Shown here: positions 1 through 13,221 of the stretch, piece by piece
Position numbering within the stretch: the stretch's first letter is position 1
Layout: each line of letters begins with the position of its first letter
Source: Phlegmacium glaucopus
Taxonomy: Eukaryota > Basidiomycota > Agaricomycetes > Agaricales > Cortinariaceae
Assembly (NCBI GenBank): GCA_015039465.1
Contig: MU130239.1
Coordinates: forward strand, 131,707 to 195,706
DNA length: 64,000 bases
Reading direction: 5' to 3'
Translations under genes and position numbers: made by a program
The notes under the pieces: model-generated
Told to the model about the DNA's origin: nothing
What the model saw: the letters and a program-made list of their open reading frames with translations, nothing else
Database searches by the model: none

Positions 1-3000
1 CGTGACCTTCGACCACAAGATAGTCGAGGTCGAAGATAGCGTCAACGGACGTGTCCCCTGGGAAGAGTTTGCCAAGTTGGATATTGTCAAGATCGTACAA
101 GGCTTCGCGAGGACGGACGAGCCATGATGTTGGAACGTCCATTGCTAACGTGTAAATGGGATCGAGAGGAATATCTTCGAAGATGGCCTTCAAAGGTACT
201 TCAAGGCTTGACCTAACATCAGAACATGGTTACTAATCGATATAGAAAGACGCACCCATTTCTATCGTACGAGAGAGAGGGAATAAGGTTATAGCGATAG
301 AAACGCTTTAGAGGAATCTAAGAAAATTGCTTTGAGCACTCGGTCCGATAAAAATAGAAGGGAGAGGGCATACATCCGTATAATGGCCTGGATTCAAATG
401 AATTTTGATGAAAACTTCTGGTACATGTGACAACCACTTGAAATTTCGAAATTGGAACAAGGGTTGAATCTTGAAATTTGATCAAACTCATACCTCTAAG
501 ATACTAGACCACTTCTGGGCCGTCTCGCTTAGCGGATCTAGGAGAACTGCAATGTGATAGAGGGCGGTCGAGTTATTGCCAAATTCAAAAGAGCTGGAAA
601 CGATCAAAATCAACGGCAGTACAATGGACAGATAGACGACCTCAGCCTACGTGTACTCAGAGTCTAGTATCTGATAACCCCGTTGCCTGGGTTTCAAAGG
701 TGCATCAAAGAGGCCAGTCTCACTAGGATCAGGAAGCTGTGAAGACGACACAACGGAAGAAGCCATTGCTACAGCATCAGCAGACAACATCCTAGCAAAA
801 TTAAACATTTAAAAGTTAACCACAATTAAAATGTCCAAAAAGATATGCGTACTTGTTATTTGCAATAAGAGGCGCAACATCTTCCATAGCTTTCACAATG
901 GGCTCGGTGCGTTTCCGATATTCATAATCTTCCAAAGCTTTGAAATCTGCGGTGCGGAACTTTCCTGGTTCGATGGGTCCTACAACCTAAAACAATCAAG
1001 GAATCCTTGAGAAACTTGTGCCAAGCTTGCCGATTGATGCACCTACCCGTCCATTCACAACCAAAGCCAATTGACCTGGCGAGATTTTCAGATCCCGCAC
1101 CAGAAGTCGACTGGCTCTGACATAATCCATGTACTCCTCCGATGCAACATCCTCCAACATAACTCCTTCTGTGAACTTTGCAAAAGCTTCGTCCTTGCTC
1201 ATAGGAATTTGTTGCTCTCCTTGGTTCGCCACGGCAGTAGTGTCATCCAGTTGAATACCGAGAGCCAGAGCAAAAGTAGCTGGACTAGCATGTCGCATCA
1301 ATTCCTTGATATGGAGATGAGATATCAACCAGGAAGCAGGTGAGCGGGCGCCTTTCTCCGACCTGATGGGCGTGCTAGGATTGTGGATGAACGAAATGCG
1401 GGTTCTTGAGCCAGGCGTCTACACAGGCCAGCAACAAACATCAGCAAGGTTGAATAGCAACAGACGCCATGAAACCACGCACGAGTGAAGTCAAAGCCTC
1501 TTTGATCAACTCCAATCCGCCTTGGCTATCCAAATCCGCAATAATAAACAAGCTCAGAGGGGTGGAATCCGACTCTACGAAAAGAACACGAGGGTTTAGG
1601 AGAAAATAAAAAAGACGAGAAAACAGGGACAAACCCGGATATATGTATGTTGACGAAGAAACCCGCAGCCGCACTTTTGCAAAGAGCTCAGGAAGATTAA
1701 CAATGCTCAAACTGCTCGCATCAGAGGGGAAGGTATATCGATTTCTTCGTTTACTAGTTGTCGGAAGGTCGTAGAAATAGGTCTCCATAGTCTCGCCCTT
1801 ATTTTCGTCCGATAGAGAACCTCCATACACCTTTGAGATAAAAATTTCGGATATATAAAAAAAGGTATCATAGTAAGAAAGGTCCCACCTTCTCTTGCAA
1901 GAAACCCAACTGTTGTGTGAATTCGATTTGCAGTTTTCGGATAAAGTCCTATGAAACGACAATTCTCAACCTCAGTTGTCAAACCGATATAGAGAAGGTG
2001 CATACATCATTCATATCGAGATGTTTTCCATTGAAGAAAGCATGACCCAGTGGAGAAGTATCAGGAGTAGCATCCAAACGTTCCGTATAAGCTGCTATCT
2101 TGTCAAGAGGAACTTGTACATCGGCATCAGCACCTTCGAGGATAGATTTTAGATCGGGTTTGGGCGCCTCTGGATCTTGTTCAAGTTCTGCTGCGATCAG
2201 GGAATTGTACGACGAGCTGACGGCAAGCCAGTTAACGGTAGGAGTTTGTAAACTAGGCGGTAGTTGCATTTGGGCAAGCTAAGCAGAGTTGATTGAAAAG
2301 AAGTGTGGAATGCTTGATTGAGTCATACATACTGGAGTTAGGAATGCCAATGTCTTCTTTCGTCCATAATTTTTGATGAGATAATAAAAGAGCCTCGCCA
2401 TCTTCTTGGCTGAGGATGTTCATAAGTTTGGTGTTTGAGACGACAGTCGTTATGAAGCAAGTACGTACCATCCGCAGTTTCAACTTGTGGAATAACACCG
2501 AACCTGAGAGGCAAATCCCTGTTGAGGATATTCGACATAGGCCCTGAGATGAAATTCAGACTTGATGTATAGGACAGATCCAATACAAGAATAACGTTGA
2601 ACAAGTTCGCCTTGATGGTAGGCATTGTTCCGGGGTACATTGGGCGCAAAAGCTGAATGCACAAATAGAAACTATCAGCTGACCACTCTCATATGTTTAA
2701 GGGAGACATACCGCAAAAAGTGATGGGTTCCAACGTGCATATCTTTGACACGAAAACTCATCAGTACGTTGAACGCAAAAACAAGTGTATACGGTTGCTC
2801 ACCTACTATCCTTCTCCATATCGTTCCACCACATGATAAGACCACCATCCTCCGGCCTATCACTCGCATCAAATACGGCTTCCATCACTTCGCCATCCTT
2901 TTGAGAAGAAGCAATAGCCGGATGTGTTAACAACTCAAATGCCTGCAAGTTGGAAATACCATATGACGTTAACGACTTCACTATTGTTCTCTCTTTCTTC

Positions 3001-4408
3001 AGAATTCTCAAAAGTGCGAACGGATTGACATCTTTAGGCTCGGTTTGTGCCCCGTTGAACCAGAACACGTTGCCACCTTTTTGAACTTTGAGAGAATTGG
3101 TGTGAAGCTCTTGAATGACACTTTCGTTCGCGACTACGCGTCGAGCAAGAGAGGCTGCGTATTTGGGGAAATTTTGGGAGAGATGAGAGAGGACAGTCAG
3201 AGGTTCAGGGGACTCTGCAATTATTTGTGCGGCTTGGACTCCCAGATCTGACACATGGGATTAGATGGTCAGAACAGTAGAATTTTCATCCCATACCTGC
3301 AAGCTCTTCCGGAGACAGTGGTATACTCGCGTCTGGAGCTGTACTATTTTCGGGATGGGCAAGAATAAGAGGAAGGACTGGATCCACTCGTTGTTCTTGA
3401 CCTTCAGCGACAGAATTAGAGCGCGTCGTAGCCGTTTCTGTCCCAAGAATGTCATAGATAGCACAGATGGATAATAATTCAATGACCTACCACCTGAGCT
3501 TGAATGTCGGTCATCCAAAGCGAGGTAATCCATCTTCTTCAGGTCCAAGGCGACTCCATAGCCAGATAGGTAACTACGACCGTTAGAACGAGTTGTTGGT
3601 GGAATATGTCGGAAAATATATTCCAAATGAGGATCTAGCTTGTTGACAATTTTCAATAAGTATGTGTGTAGTTCCCGGAAATTCGGAGACGTTAGTGAAG
3701 CGTAGAGTATTGCGGTTCTGGGAGGGCGGTCAAGAATAAGACCGGGAGGTGGGAATATGTGGTCAAAAGTCAGGATTTTAGGTCGTGTTTGTAAACTTGA
3801 ATTCCAGCTTGTGAGAATAGCAGAAGAGCGAGAGCTAACAGAAAGGACATACATTTTTGAATTCCTAGTAGGATCAATAGTTTCTACTCCAGCAAGTTGC
3901 GCCAACCTGTCTGCATCACAAACAACTTCCCCGTACCAATCCACCCATGATCCACAATGTGTGCCTCGACTATGATTGTGATGGTCTTCGTAATGGTTAT
4001 AGAAAGCTTCTAATTTAGGAGTGGCAGCGTGTAGCGCAAGATTCATTTCGACAGCAGATAATGAGCCCGTTTCTTGTAAAATTCCATTATCGAGAGCAAT
4101 TTGCAATGCAGCCTGATGTATGGCTTCAGGTGTCATACTTGCTCGCAACGCAAGTCCTTCGGTGTCCGTAAGTCGGTCAAGATATGTAAAGAAAGCATCT
4201 GGTTTCACTAGTGCCACAGTTTCTCTACAGCTATATTCAGAACGTGCACGTATTTGCAACAACTCCTAATCACGTACAATATTTCGGCAAGCAGTGGCGG
4301 GGCAGGCCAAGAAGACCTCAAAGAAACCTTTACGGGTGGACCCTGAGCATTCCCAGTAGATTGTTGAGCTGCCAGAGCTACTCCTAGCAGGATGAGCGCG
4401 GATTTCAT
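1..4408 (-). CDS. UDP-glucose:glycoprotein glucosyltransferase (UGGT), N-terminal part, cut by window edge
   Basis: UGGT is the ER-lumen folding sensor that re-glucosylates misfolded N-glycoproteins so that calnexin can rebind them. The start at 4408 gives a clear signal peptide (MKSALILLGVALAAQQ, then a polar stretch). Next comes the family's N-terminal block (PPLLAEI, then a VALVKPDAFFTYLDRL-type segment after an intron), followed by long thioredoxin-like regions spread over many exons (3261-4262, 2799-3254 and further pieces down to about 1000). At the far left the minus strand reads a PTSWLVRP..LYDLDNIQL stretch, typical of the beta-rich region just before the GT24 catalytic domain. The catalytic domain therefore lies outside the window. 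The family is normally about 1,500-1,600 residues, and roughly the first two thirds seem present. I see no lesion. Exon borders were not all resolved. The gene is divergent from NMD3. Confidence 0.85.
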
Positions 4409-4556
4409 GGTAACAAGGGTATTCAGAGCATAGAGTACGTGGTCAATGTCAACACGTCAACCCCATCTTATCAGGCTGAATGCACGTGACCGAGATTTTT
4501 TATCAGTAGATTTCGGTACCGCTGACTAAATTGCATATCTCTCATCGACGGTAAGC
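4409..4556. promoter_or_regulatory. Shared divergent promoter region of UGGT and NMD3
   Basis: Only 148 bp separate the two start codons (UGGT at 4408 leftward, NMD3 at 4557 rightward), so both genes must use this stretch or each other's first exon for control. It contains short AT-rich runs but no convincing TATA box. Assignment rests on geometry only. Confidence 0.5.
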
Positions 4557-6529
4557 ATGGAATTTGTACCAGGACCTGCAGTTCATAGAGTTTTGTGTGC
4601 TGATTGCGGTACGATCTTTCTTTTTCAAAAAATGGATGAAAATTGATCAAATACATTATGCTAGGCACACCCATCGTGCCAAATTCTGCCAATCTCTGCG
4701 TAGCTTGCTTGCGAAATACGTGAGTTTTTTTGAGAGTTGCAATTTACTTTTGAATTCACATATATATCCACTAGCGTTGACATAACAGAAGGAATCCCTA
4801 AACAGGGTCTGTTCCTTCAGATCTAAACATTCTTTTTCAATCTCAAATTTCCAACTAGCATCTGTGTCATTTTGTCGGAATTGTGAACGATTTCTGTCAC
4901 CACCACAATCATGGACCCTCGCCAAACCAGAATCTTCAGAACTATTGGCGATCTGCTTAAAAAAGCTAAAAGGCCTGAGTAAAGTACGATTGACAGAAGC
5001 CCACTTCATATGGACAGAACCTCATTCAAAACGACTTCGTGTGTCCATGACTATACAAAAAGAGGTGCCTATAACAGATTTATATCTCGTTTTCCATATT
5101 TAAATTATCCTCAATTTAGGTTTTGACGAACACGATCCTGGAACAAACTTTTGAGATCGAGTATCTCGTTCAACATAGTCAATGTTCGGACTGCGCCAAG
5201 CTTGCAGCTAAAAACACTTGGAAAGCCGTAGTTCAAGTCCGACAAAAAGTTCCTCATAAACGGACATTCTTATACCTAGAACAGCTTATCCTCAAACACA
5301 ACGCTCAAAAAGACACAATCTCAATAAAGGAAATCCGAGATGGTCTTGATTTCTTCTATAGCCAGAGAAGCCACGCCTTGAAAATGGTGGAATTCCTGGC
5401 TAGTGTCGCCCCAGTAAAGTACATCCTCAAATTTATTCTGAAGGTATCATCATTATAAACTTACTGTTACTTTTCTAGATCTAAATCGTCCGAACAATTG
5501 CTATCATCCGATACACATAGTCATACCGCCACATTCAAGTACACCTACTCCGTCGAGATCATCCCGATTTGCAAAGATGATCTCGTCTGTATTCCTCTAA
5601 AACAAGCTCGTCTGCTGAGCAATATCAGTCCTCTAGCAATCTGCATCCGAGTTGGGAACTCTATCCAACTCCTTGATCCAGCCACGCTCCAAAGTTGTGA
5701 CATCACCTCCCAAGTGTACTGGCGTACACCCTTCGATTCCCTCGCAACTGTCAGTGATCTCGTAGAGTTTACTGTCCTCGACATCGACCCAGACAATACA
5801 CGTACAAAGGGGAAATTCCTTATGGCAGATGTTCAAGTCGCTCTCGCCGGAGCATTCCACTCTACCGGAGGAAAAGACGGAGAAGACGACAGCATGGACT
5901 TTGAATCCTCAGGGATCACAAACCAGATATACCACACCCGTACCCATCTCGGTTCCATCCTTCAACCCGGCGACACCGCACTTGGTTATTTCTTGACCAA
6001 CGCGAATTACAACTCCGATCATTTCGCTTCATTACCCGCCGGAAGGATCCCAGATATCATCCTTGTGAAGAAAACCTATCCAAACCGTCGGAAGAAAAGC
6101 AAAGCGAGAAATTGGAAGTTGCGCAGCATCGCTAAAGAGGCAGGGGAGGATGGTGAGACGAGTGGAGCGAGAGGTGCTATTGGACGTATGGGAGGGAGAG
6201 ATCAGAAGAAAGTCGAGGAGGATTATGAGCTTTTCCTTCGTGATCTCGAGGAAGATCCTGAATTACGATCTGGGATTAACCTATACAAAGCAAACGAGGT
6301 TAAGATGGCACCGCCTGATGTGGAGAAGAAGCCGAGGAGGAAAGTTCAGTATGCAATGGAAGTAGATGAACCAGGCCCAGTGGTGGGACTTGTGTCATCA
6401 AGTAACGTCCCGGGTGCGGACGAGGAAGAAGAACCCGATTTCCCTGAAGTCAAGCTGGATGAGCTACTCGAAGGCTTCGATGAGCTGACGCTGGGCCCTG
6501 CGGATGACGAGGAAACGGAGATTCCATAG
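4557..6529 (+). CDS. NMD3: 60S ribosomal export protein NMD3
   Basis: NMD3 bridges pre-60S ribosomal subunits to the exportin Crm1 during nuclear export. The start at 4557 is followed by short exons. Introns at 4609-4664, 4720-4774 and 4807-4858 join a CADCGT-PIVPNSANLCVACLR stretch to VDITEGIPKQ and SFCRNCERFLSPP. Two later introns lead to CSDCAK and to the long last exon (about 5496-6529). The four CxxC pairs (CADC, CVAC, CRNC, CSDC) form the N-terminal zinc-binding part. The SSEQLLSSDTHSHT and YSVEIIPICKDDL segments are family hallmarks. The C-terminal third is basic, then acidic (EEEEPDFPEVKLDELLEGFDELTL), which fits the C-terminal tail carrying export and import signals. Length is near the usual 500-520 residues. 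It is intact as read, with its 3' end facing the DDX60-like helicase. Confidence 0.93.
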
Positions 6530-7008
6530 GCATTCCCAAGTTGTAGGTCTATCTCCACAATTTATGATACAAAAGTGTTATTTTAGATTGGCGACATCTT
6601 GCTCAAGCTGGGTGTAGGACAATTCAAGTTTTTACTATTGATCTGTATGCCCACATCCTCAAACACATCTTCAAATAGAACTGACCGCATGAAATTATCT
6701 GGAAACCCACCGCACGCCGTTGGCCATTGCGTTTCTACATTTTTTGTTAGTTTCTTGGTCGCAAACTTCAACTTTTTATTGGTAAGGTGCCATGATCCCG
6801 CTCCGCACTTGTCCTGGCAGCGTGGGCAGGAAACATCGTTCAAGGGATAGGCTCAAGTCTTTCATTGTATGTCATCAGGAGAGTACGAAAACTGGGATTC
6901 CGCTTTATGGACATGGCTTAATCTCTCTCATATTGTAATTCGAGTTTAAGTCAAGAAACTTTACATCCAGTTGTTCAAAAGTTACACAATATTTTTTCGA
7001 CTATCTAT
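6530..7008. other. Convergent intergenic stretch between NMD3 and the helicase
   Basis: About 480 bp lie between the NMD3 stop and the helicase stop. Small open frames exist on both strands (for example 6583-6843 minus, with a CPRCQDKC cluster), but none has introns, homology I recognise, or a credible start context. Most of this is probably 3' UTR of the two flanking genes. Confidence 0.5.
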
Positions 7009-10000
7009 CTATGCCCACATCTTGTTGAATTTATCGGAGAATTCATTGGCAGCAGCACCCACTATCTCATATACCCTCCAATCGGCATCGCTCACCCTCG
7101 CGGGCCTATCGAAGCCAAACTCCGATACGATCCTTTTGTTGCCAGTGGATTCCTTAACATCGCCATCATCGTCGTGGTCGTCGGCCTCTGCAAGGTCGCA
7201 AAATTCATGGTCATCACGATTTTCTTCTGCCTCTGGGGTATTATTAGAAACATTCAACAGCAATTTCTGCAACGCCGCCTTCACAGTCAACAAAGTCAAA
7301 GAGAAGTCTTGCAGGAGGTACCAAATGTCGCCTCTTCTAATGGCGTTTGCGTCAACCAACGTTGAAACCTGTCCATGGAGATAGAAGTCTAAGAGATAGG
7401 CGTTTAACATGTGTTCATCATGTTTACTGCTCGAAGATGCCGTTAGGTGTGTCATGGAAGGTATTGCATGGGCGTTCAAGTTGATCCCGGATCTCGACGT
7501 CTGCGTGAGTTCAAAGACATCGGCGAAAGAGTCTCCATGTCCAGAGTTCGCGACGAAGGAAGAGCGAACGGTAACGGGGATGGCATTATTTTTTAGATAT
7601 TTACGAAATTCGGAAGATGAGTCGACATCTGTTCCACAGTAGCGTATCTTGCTGAGAGGAAGAACGTCGTCGGTGTCCATCTCCCCTGCTGATTTAGTTG
7701 CGAATGCAAGCGCACAACCCTCGAAAATGCGAAGAATTTCCGCATCATGCTGGACTAAGACTTTCCGAGCAGCTCCAGGTAGCGGAGGGAGAACGACCAT
7801 AGAAGGATACTTAGACTGCAACGTCTCAATATGTTTTTCCTGAGCAAAGGCCTTGGAAAGGTATCGTCGCCCAAAGAGGTTGCACATTAAAAGCATGTAA
7901 TCTTTCTTCGCAGCTTTCACATCTGGCTGTTTGCAGACTTCATGGAAGACACCATTTCGCATAAGCGCAACAAGAGCAAGATTGCTAGGCTCAGTATACT
8001 ATAAAATTCAAACATTAATTAATTGTGATGGAAGTTCGTATCTGGAACATCGACTGACATAGAGATGCGCTGCCAATGCAAAGAGGTTCATAGGCCGACC
8101 ACTCTTGTCCAAAAGGCGACTCTGTCTGAGATACTCAATGCTAAATCGAAGATGGTGCAAGAGTTCGCTTCGTCCAATGTCGGAATTGAAGCTGATGTGC
8201 GGGAGAGTCATCAGACTTTTAACAGCCTTGACTGCATAGTCAGCATTTTGTGACCCGTCCAGTAAGTTAAAGAGTCGTAGAGTTAGTGTAGGTGTTAAAG
8301 GAAAAGTTCCGCCTAGCGACGGCAATTTCGACAAGACAATTCGCTGAACGCGGTCTATGGGTAAACCGTAGAAAATCACATTTCCTAACAGATCAAAACC
8401 ACGCCGACCTGCACGACCTGCGCATTGACGATACTTTAACGGGCGTAAGGAATTCAATCGATTTGCAATAAACTCCAAGAACTCACCATCAAGGCTGTTA
8501 GATATGGCGAATCGCCACAAAATACAGTCGTTTTGGCTGGGGCATTGATACCCAAAGCCAAGGTTCCTACAAATCGGGAATATATAGCCCAATGACAAAA
8601 GTATTCAAAGTCATAGAGACATACCCGTTGCGATTACAACCCGTAAGACACCCCGTCTGAACAAACTAGATTGATAGGACATTTCAGATAAATAATCTCA
8701 AAACCCACATCGAGGATGCGCTTGCCTTTCGACCAAAGTTCTATAATGCCTGTGCATTCCAGCATGGTGGACCCCGACCCCCCGTCGCAGAGCGGCAAAC
8801 GCCCAATGGGGAGTACTCCCCCAACTCAACTTCTCGATATCCACGTCAAGTTGAGCTTTTGAAGTATCAGGCGCAATAAAAGTAAATTGCGGTGAAGGAT
8901 CATCGGGATTGAAGGAGCTTTCCCAGGATGCGTCAGGTATATCATAACCCTTTCCATCGTCTTCTCGCTGTTTGCGCTTTTTGGCCTTTTCCTCACGGCG
9001 CTCCCGTTGCTTCGCTTGGGCCTTCCAGGTCTCCCATTTTATCAACTTCTGCTTCCATTCTGGGCTGCTGAGACGCCATTTCTGCTCTGCATTTTTCAGA
9101 GCTTCAGTTATATGTTGAGCCATTAGTTCACAGTCGGTTCTATCGAAGCTAAACAACAGTCCAGGCTGAATATATGTGCAGGTCATTACAATCTTCTACT
9201 TTGGAAAATAGGAAAAGCTGGACGTACCAGTTCTTCCTTTTTATGAAGATCGGCAAGCAAGACAATCAAATCATTCTTCAATGCATCACGAGATGGTATG
9301 GCATATGCGTGACTTGGATCCAATCTTATAATCTCTGGGTCTTGTAACGCGTCTATAACCCCACGCAATGGACTAGCTTTGTCTTGAGGGTTGAAATCTC
9401 GAATCAAATCTGACAGAACCGCTTTCAGCTCAGATTCATAGCGTAGCACATCTTTCTGTCGGAGAAACGTCGAGGAATTCTTGGAAAAGAATGTAGTCGG
9501 TTCAAGAGAACTCAAATCGTGAGGAATCACACTTTTAAATTGAGCTAGAGCTTGGAATAGGGTCAGAGTATCCTGGGCTTCGAGGGCAAGGTCCGGGGGC
9601 AAAGGTCGTACGCCGAAGGCGAGGAGACCGATTGGGTGCAAAAATCTAGCGCGTTGGGAGGTTTGATGGGAAGCCAGACTCGTGAAGGCGCCCCTGCCGT
9701 CGATAAGGTAATAGAACTTCCTTAAGTGTGAATATCGATAGGGATGTTCGACAAACGTATGTTCGTAGCCGTGGGCTCTCTGGACAGATGCAAGCCAACG
9801 GTTGAAATTTTGCGGTGAACCGATAGTAGCCGAGAGACCACTTTATTTACAGGAAAGCAGTCAGCATGATAGCGAAATGACATTCGAGAGTTAGACCCAC
9901 ATAATTGGACACGGGGCTAACAAGATAATCTGTTCCCAAACGGCTCCTCCATCTTCATTTCCCATCGTATGTATTTCGTCTAAAACGATCCTAGAAAGGA

Positions 10001-13000
10001 GAAAAAATTATTGGAAACTTCACAAAGATTCAAAAAAGCCTTGCCTCTTTATTCTTGGGGTCCAAGCCTTGGCTAGCGGAGGTGAAAGCAACATGATCGC
10101 CAGCATATCTGGCACAGTTACAAGGATCTGACATTTTTGAGGTTCGTGGATCCGGAAGTCGCGTGTATGGATCGCCCAACAGCTTCCTAGAAAGAGGGGA
10201 GGCGTTGCAATTAGGGAAGAAAACCTCGAAAGAACTTGGGAGGCTTACTACCAGCCAGTGTCTTGCTGAACCGAGCATACACCTCTGCCGCTATTTGAGT
10301 GACGAGGGCTTTCGTTGGTGCAATGTAAACCAAAATATTATCGTCCGATTCTCTTAGTATCTTCTCCATCGCATAGAACGAAATAAACGTCTTTCCGGCA
10401 CTCGTGGGTGCTGTATAAAGTCAAATGGGTCAATATAGTATCGATCAAGGTTGATTGTGAATAGACTGACCGACCACCAGAAGAGAATGGTCCTGGTCGA
10501 TGCAATCCAATACTTGACGCTGCCATGCGTCTGGTTGAAAGGCGACACGTTTATCCGGAGCACCATCCATGCTTCGGTCCATGTATTTCCCAAACAAACG
10601 GAGCTGCCAGACAATAGGGGGTTCAACTATCGCCATGAATTTGTGGTACGGGTGATTGCTTTTCGAATGAACCAGGTCGATAGTAGGAAAACTCAAAGGC
10701 CGGTCAGGTACCATCTCCGGCATTGAGAAAAGAGGCGTATTAGGGGATGTAAAGTCTGTGAAACCAAGAGCCCTGAACATTGCAGTCAGAACTTTTTTTG
10801 CTGAAGATGTCATGACATTCGCATCGCAAATTTCCTTTAGCATGTACGCGATGGAAACTGTGTATTTATCCCTTGTCGTCCCAGAATCTCTATCGGGCTC
10901 CTGCAACCAGAGCTGGAACTCTAGCTGAGTGCGGAATATCCTCATTTCCAGTGCCATAAGACGGTCTTTCAGCACCTTGGGGTTACGAAGTAAATCTTTC
11001 AGCGATGCAACCTGGTCAGGGATGGATAATTTTAAGAGCTTCACGAGTTGAGTCTTCCACCACGCTAGGGATCCGTTACCCTGAGCGGCTTCCTTTTCTT
11101 CCTTTATTTTCAGTAAAAGTTTGTCTTTTGAAGAGAGCTTCGGCTCTGGGTCCTTCTTGACACGAGATATCAGTTTCTGTGTGAAAATAGATCAGTCCAA
11201 CTGACAAATAAGTTGATAGAACCTCGATGGCTCCCAGAGTAAGTATTTACAAAATTCATACTGACCTTGTTCGTTTGAATCCCTTCTGATGTTGATACGC
11301 TGAAACGACCGTTCCGGGATCCTAGCGAAGAAATTACGATCTGTTCCAGTATCCCGCCCGATGCTCCAGTCAAACTAGCCGCTTGGACTTGAAAAAGTGC
11401 CATGAAACGCTGTTCCGAGCGAAGGATTCGACGCTTGCTATATTCATCTTTCGATATGGGCTTGGATCCGCCGAGATGAGAGGGTAAGATAGTTTTCATA
11501 CCATGCCAATGTTGAGTATCAGAAAAAATGGTTTCGTTACCAAACTCTGAGGACGGGAGATCAATATCTGTGTCGTTCCCTGGTGTTGAAGTGGAAATTT
11601 GGGACATATCACCGTCAAATACTGGATTATGAAATCGAAGAAGTCGGTGAGGTTCAATTTTTCTGTGCTGGATGTGCGAGAAATGGTCTTTGGGTATGGG
11701 ATAACGAGCGTAAAATGCTTCAAAGTCCAAAGCTGGTCCTTTGAGAGCACACCAAATCGCCTGAGCTTGAGTGATGATGACAGATCCAACTACATGGGAA
11801 AGGTCGGCGGAGGATCCTTGCGATCCGCAAAATGCAATTAACATGATGAAAATTGTACCATCCATGTCGAACTGGAAGTCGCAACCAGCCAAGAGGACCG
11901 CAACTTCGTGAAAGAGTGCAGGTAGAAAATTCTGAGAGATGATCTGGTCAAGTTGTGAGGGCAGGACCTGATGTACGTGCCCTCTTTCTTGGACGGTGAG
12001 GTTTGGAAGAAGCAAACAGTGGACGATAAATAAGTAAATGACTTCAGCAGGAACGCCTAATTTGAGGCTTGATAGAATATTGAGACATCGGAAGACCTTC
12101 GTAGGAGAATTCGCGTTTCCAGTAGAACGATTCGCGGCTGTGAGAAGAGGTCCTGAACGACGATATTTATGTAAAAATTTATTGTGAAGAGTCTCAGTCC
12201 CAAGAAGAAGCCACTGATCAGCAATGCGTTTGGGTTCATAAACGAAGGACAAAATCTTCAAAGAGGATCAGAAATGAACAAGGGGATTGAACGATGGCTT
12301 CACCTTGGAGTCGCGATATTCAGCACCTTTCAGCAAAGCTACGCCAGTTCCCCTACAAGCAATGTTCAGAATAAATATACGTTGAGATAGAATTCTTTCA
12401 GCAGTTGGCTCTGGTTCATCAGTTGGCTTTCGCTCATCAGTTGGCTCTGGCTGACAGACCCCCCCATCGTTCGTCATAATAAACATCGGCTGACAAAAAC
12501 GTCAAAATGCAGAACGAGAACGAGGAAATTGAAAGCTATATCATACTTTTGTTTCAGAGCTATATCGGATCCATGAAGGATCATGGAAACTTTCAAATAC
12601 ATGCACTGGAATTTCCAACTTCAAAAGGTGCGCAAATAGCAAGGACCTAGCTGCTGTTCGTGCAGCGACCACATTTGGCGATCCGCCTGTCTCGATAGTG
12701 AGATGACGCGTTTCTGGATGTATATTGGAAATGTAAAATAATTGATTTGCAGGAGCAGATTTTGTTAGTGTACTCACCGTTCCAAAAGACGATCTCGAAG
12801 TTGGCAGATCGCCTACTGAACTCGCTGAGGATTTTCTCAAGAATCATGTAGGCATGGAGGATCTGGAATGTGCAGTCTTCGATCATGTTGGATGAGAGTC
12901 GATTATAAGAAAAAGTGAAATTAGTTACCTGATTTCTGTCCGATTGCAAGCAAGGGGTTTTCCAGAACTATCTGAAAGATCGCCTCACCTAACATTTGTT

Positions 13001-13221
13001 TCATTGGAATCTTCGAAGTAATTCCCATGTAAATCCAACCTACCATCGATTATGAATAGCTCATTACCAGCATAATCCCCAAATAAATCCATCCATCTTG
13101 CGGATCTGGTTGCGTTTATAAACCACCTCTGGTCAAGATAGTCTAGCACATCACGAGCTGATTTAAAGTCAGAGGGAACGCTTGGGATCTGGTTTGATCC
13201 TTCAAACTCTTCCAAGTCCAT
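7009..13221 (-). CDS. DDX60-type Ski2-like DExH RNA helicase
   Basis: This is a large, intron-split superfamily 2 helicase of about 1,700 residues. The N-terminal exon (12985-13221) has [16 protein letters not shown], a DDX60-family start. The core motifs come in order from right to left: motif I APTSAGKT near 10385-10410; motif II DEIH near 9975-10000; motif [17 protein letters not shown] near 9790-9835; and motif [14 protein letters not shown] near 8390-8440 inside the 8008-8598 exon. A winged-helix and helical tail follows down to the stop at 7009. A charged insert rich in Lys/Arg/Glu (8950-9060) sits between the two RecA-like domains. DDX60 proteins in animals take part in antiviral RNA sensing and exosome-linked RNA decay; the fungal role is not known to me. 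No stop inside the exons was seen, though not every intron was mapped. Confidence 0.85.

Noticed and set aside
6583..6843. Minus-strand open frame with a CPRCQDKC cluster as a small zinc protein gene
   Set aside because: One short frame, no further zinc pairs, no homologue recognised, and it lies in the shared 3' region of two convergent genes.
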